Assembly (NCBI GenBank): GCA_018336195.1 | Contig: JAGXQV010000102.1 | Span: 1-48,453, forward strand | From: Sulfuricella sp. | GTDB taxonomy: Bacteria; Pseudomonadota; Gammaproteobacteria; Burkholderiales; Sulfuricellaceae | Direction: 5' to 3' | Length of the DNA stretch: 48,453 nucleotides | Part shown: positions 45,986 through 48,453 of the stretch, in pieces | Layout of the letters: the number at the start of each line of letters is the position of its first letter | Position numbering within the stretch: position 1 is the stretch's first letter | Notes under the pieces: generated by a model | Seen by the model: only the letters and a program-made list of their open reading frames with translations | Database searches by the model: none | What the model was told of the DNA's origin: nothing | Made by a program: the position numbers and the translations under genes

Positions 45986-48184
45986 ATGGTCACTCTCGCA
46001 ACTTCCAATCTCCATATTTCCAGCGCCGGTCAAACCGACTGGCCATCCTGGCTTGAGTCCCTGCCGGGCGGCTTCGTCGGCGACGATCTCGCCCTGATTC
46101 GCAGCGCTTGCGAATATGCGGAGGCGCTCTACGGGAATACCCCGTTTCTCGAACAAACCACCCTGCTGCAACATGCCATCGGTGCCGCGGTGATCGTTGC
46201 CGGGCTGCGCTTGGATGCCGGCTCGGTGGCGGCCACGGTGCTCCTGGCGGTCCCCGATTTGCTGGATAACACCGGCGAGGAACTGGAAAAACGCTTCGGC
46301 AAGGATGTCGCGGCGCTGGTCGATGGTGCGGCGCGCATGAAGCACATCGTCAAGGTCGGCGACGTGGCCGCCGTCCAGGAGGAAAAAGCCGCGCAGTTGC
46401 AGATCGAGAGCCTGCGCAAGATGCTCCTGGCGATGGTGGAAGACATCCGGGTGGTGCTCATCAAGCTTGCCGAGCGCACCCATGCCCTGCGCCGCGCCGC
46501 CAAGGCCGACGAGGAGACGCGCCGTGCCGTGGCGCGGGAGATTCAGGACGTTTATGCGCCGCTCGCCAACCGCCTGGGCGTGTGGCAGATCAAGTGGGAA
46601 ATGGAGGATTTGTCGTTCCGCTTCCTGGAGACGGAACTCTACAAGAAAATCGCCAAGCTGCTCGACGAGAAACGCCTCGACCGCGAAAGCTACATTGCCG
46701 CGGTTCTCGACCAGTTGAGCAACGAGCTGGCGCAGGCCGGCGTCAAGGCTGAAGTGACCGGGCGCCCCAAGCACATCTACAGCATCTACAAGAAGATGAA
46801 GCGCAAGAAGGTCGAGTTCGGCGACGTGTACGACGTGCGCGCGGTGCGCGTGCTGGTCGAGAGCGTCGGCGATTGCTATACCGCGCTGGGTATCGTGCAT
46901 AACCTGTGGCAGCCGATTCCGAAGGAATTCGACGATTACATCTCGCATCCCAAGGGCAACGACTACCGTTCCCTGCATACCGCCGTCATCGGCCCGGAAG
47001 ACAAGGCGCTGGAAGTGCAGATTCGCACCCAGGACATGCACCGCCATGCCGAACTGGGGGTGGCCGCACACTGGCGCTACAAGGAAGGCGGCAAGGGCGA
47101 TGCGCGTTTCGAGGAAAAAATCGCCTGGCTGCGGCAAATCCTGGAATGGAAAGATGATGTCCAGGATGCCGGGGAAATCCTCGATCAATTCAAGACCGGC
47201 CTGTTCCAGGACACCATTTACGTGCTGACCCCACAAGGCAAGGTGATCGCCCTGCCTGCCGGTTCTACGCCCATCGATTTCGCCTATCATCTGCACACCG
47301 ACCTCGGCCACCGTTGCCGGGGCGCGAAAATCGACGGCAGCATCGTGCCGCTCAACACCAAGCTCGCCAACGGTCAGCGCGTCGAGATCATCACGGTCAA
47401 ACAGGGCGGGCCGAGCCGCGACTGGCTGAGTGCCAGCCAAGGTTACGTGGCGAGCGGGCGCGCCAGGGCGAAAATCCGCTATTGGTTCAAATACCAGCAC
47501 TTCGAGGAGAATCTCGCACAAGGCCGCGAGGCCTTGGAAAAAGAGGCGCACCGACTGGGTCTGGTATTGCCCAGCCTGGAAAAATTCATCCAGAAATTCG
47601 GCTTCGACAGCAGCGAGGATTTTCTCGCCGCCATCGGGCGCGGCGACCTCTCCGCCCGCCAGGCCGTGGCGGCCATGCAGGAGCCCGCGCCGGTGCGTGC
47701 CGACGAACCGGAATGGCAGCCGGGACGCCACGTCCAGGCGAAATTGCCGAGCAGCATCCTGGTCGAGGATGTCGGCAATCTGCTGACCGTCATGGCCAAA
47801 TGCTGCAAACCCCTGCCGCCCGACCCCATCGTCGGTTTCGTCACGCGTGGGCGTGGGGTGGCGATCCACCGCCACGATTGCCCCAACGTGAAGCGCCTCG
47901 ACGAAGCCGGAATGACCCGTTTGCTCGCGGCGGAGTGGGGCGTCAAGCCGGGCTTGTACGAAGTGGACATCGAAGTCGAAGCGAGCGACCGCCAAGGCTT
48001 GCTGCGCGATATTTCCGAGACGCTGACCCGCGAAAAGGTCAATGTCACCGCCGCCAGTACCCTCAGCCGGGGGCAGCGCGCGGCAATGGGGTTCACACTG
48101 CAGATCGGCGACGTGGCACAACTCGACAAAGTCTTGGGGAAGGTGCGCGAAGTGCCGGGGGTGAGCGGCGCGCGGCGCAAATAA
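45986..48184 (+). CDS. relA: (p)ppGpp synthetase RelA, hydrolase-dead
   Basis: 732 aa from ATG 45986; a TTG at 45962 in the same frame lies inside repeat-like DNA and is less likely. The N-terminal HD hydrolase is degenerate (ATVLLAVPDLLDN instead of the HD signature). The synthetase has RPKHIYSIYKKM and EFDDYISHPKGNDYRSLHT; the EFDD box is the RelA type, as opposed to RFKD of bifunctional enzymes. TGS (DTIYVLTPQGKVIALPAGSTPIDFAY), a zinc-finger-like CC region (AKCCKPLPPD) and ACT follow. Makes ppGpp on stalled ribosomes. No clear Shine-Dalgarno is seen before either start. Confidence 0.96.
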   Translation: MVTLATSNLHISSAGQTDWPSWLESLPGGFVGDDLALIRSACEYAEALYGNTPFLEQTTLLQHAIGAAVIVAGLRLDAGSVAATVLLAVPDLLDNTGEELEKRFGKDVAALVDGAARMKHIVKVGDVAAVQEEKAAQLQIESLRKMLLAMVEDIRVVLIKLAERTHALRRAAKADEETRRAVAREIQDVYAPLANRLGVWQIKWEMEDLSFRFLETELYKKIAKLLDEKRLDRESYIAAVLDQLSNELAQAGVKAEVTGRPKHIYSIYKKMKRKKVEFGDVYDVRAVRVLVESVGDCYTALGIVHNLWQPIPKEFDDYISHPKGNDYRSLHTAVIGPEDKALEVQIRTQDMHRHAELGVAAHWRYKEGGKGDARFEEKIAWLRQILEWKDDVQDAGEILDQFKTGLFQDTIYVLTPQGKVIALPAGSTPIDFAYHLHTDLGHRCRGAKIDGSIVPLNTKLANGQRVEIITVKQGGPSRDWLSASQGYVASGRARAKIRYWFKYQHFEENLAQGREALEKEAHRLGLVLPSLEKFIQKFGFDSSEDFLAAIGRGDLSARQAVAAMQEPAPVRADEPEWQPGRHVQAKLPSSILVEDVGNLLTVMAKCCKPLPPDPIVGFVTRGRGVAIHRHDCPNVKRLDEAGMTRLLAAEWGVKPGLYEVDIEVEASDRQGLLRDISETLTREKVNVTAASTLSRGQRAAMGFTLQIGDVAQLDKVLGKVREVPGVSGARRK

Positions 48185-48255
48185 GCCGCCCCGAACGCCA
48201 AGAATCGCAGGGGGCGGTGGCGGAATCGGCGTCGCAGCTTTAGGCGTTAGCTATA

Positions 48256-48453
48256 GGGCACTTCTATAAATTCCCGCCTTTCTGGATAATCTGAATTATC
48301 GGTACACCCACCCGTGACCACGCCATGCAAAACAGCCTGTTTGACTTACAGAATCGCTATGCCAGCCTCTCTGAGGCAGGCGACCCACTGGAGCGGCTCA
48401 ACGCCGTGATCGACTGGGAGATATTCCGCCCCATTCTTGGGCGGATTGATGCC
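48256..48453 (+). mobile_element. IS5-family-like insertion sequence, left end, cut by the window
   Basis: The text GGGCACTTCTATAAATTCCC from 48256 looks like the left inverted repeat of IS5-type elements, and a transposase start follows 69 bp later. CTATA directly before it might be the target site. The right end lies outside the window. Confidence 0.7.
48325..48453 (+). CDS. IS5-family transposase, N-terminal fragment (window edge)
   Basis: 43 codons are visible: MQNSLFDLQNRYASLSEAGD, then PLERLNAVIDWEIFRPIL. The pattern of a short N-terminal helix followed by DPLERLNAVIDWEIFRP is typical of IS5-group DDE transposases. The catalytic domain is beyond the window end, so intactness is unknown. 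The gene runs away from relA. Confidence 0.8.
   Translation, partial: MQNSLFDLQNRYASLSEAGDPLERLNAVIDWEIFRPILGRIDA

Noticed and set aside
48185..48255. Terminator after relA (GCCGCCCC ... GGGGGCGGTGGCGG)
   Set aside because: Inverted GC arms exist, but there is no T-run after them and the loop is long. Not enough for a terminator call.

Overview
The window looks like the chromosome of a high-GC betaproteobacterium, probably near the Nitrosomonadales (Sulfuricella/Gallionella/Thiobacillus-type lineages). The evidence is the housekeeping set lysS, prfB, recJ, an rpfE-like gene, lolC, lolD, a DUF2062 gene, comEC and relA. This block is normally compact in such genomes. Here it is held apart by accessory DNA. 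The taxon is inferred from gene content and gene order, not from a marker gene.

Layout. (1) 1-2037: a small secreted protein, a strong shared terminator and lysS. (2) 2034-11030: an accessory island between lysS and prfB. It holds vapBC (whose toxin gene overlaps lysS), yefM-yoeB, a NERD-domain nuclease-like protein, a group II intron tail, an AT-richer secreted protein, a periplasmic ATP-dependent DNA ligase, a 153-bp MITE, a GH39-like glycosidase, and an AAA ATPase plus DUF4276 pair that resembles two-gene phage-defence systems. (3) 11031-14413: prfB with its programmed +1 frameshift, recJ and a cyclic-nucleotide-binding protein. (4) 14420-29011: a signalling region with two large hybrid kinases, two membrane chemoreceptors, a FIST protein, an HD-GYP response regulator and a DUF3135 gene. 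(5) 29233-37887: rpfE-like gene, then the operon histidine kinase, histidine kinase, single-domain response regulator and REC-PAS-GGDEF cyclase. (6) 38052-39969: lolC-lolD. (7) 39966-41778: an accessory pocket with a DUF4926 gene, hicAB, an IS21 deletion derivative and a vapC tail. (8) 41797-48184: DUF2062, comEC, a cytosolic zinc-type chemoreceptor and relA. An IS5-type element starts at 48256 and runs out of the window.

How it fits together: the signalling region carries both arms of c-di-GMP turnover (GGDEF cyclase and HD-GYP phosphodiesterase regulator), three chemoreceptors, four histidine kinases and the ppGpp synthetase. Its modules have been shuffled: one 4-helix sensor appears on both a kinase and a chemoreceptor, and one transmitter-receiver-HPt cassette appears on both hybrid kinases.

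The least explained signal is a set of non-coding elements fitted into gene junctions. Family A (four copies, about 107-162 bp) and family B (two copies, about 87-100 bp) are palindromes whose arms consist of stuttered heptamers. A third, 321-bp inverted-repeat element lies exactly between the stop codon of a hybrid kinase and the start codon of its partner regulator, flanked by what looks like a 4-bp duplication of an ancestral ATGA stop/start overlap. Long antisense reading frames opposite the GC-rich genes were treated as shadows. No rRNA, tRNA or CRISPR array was seen.
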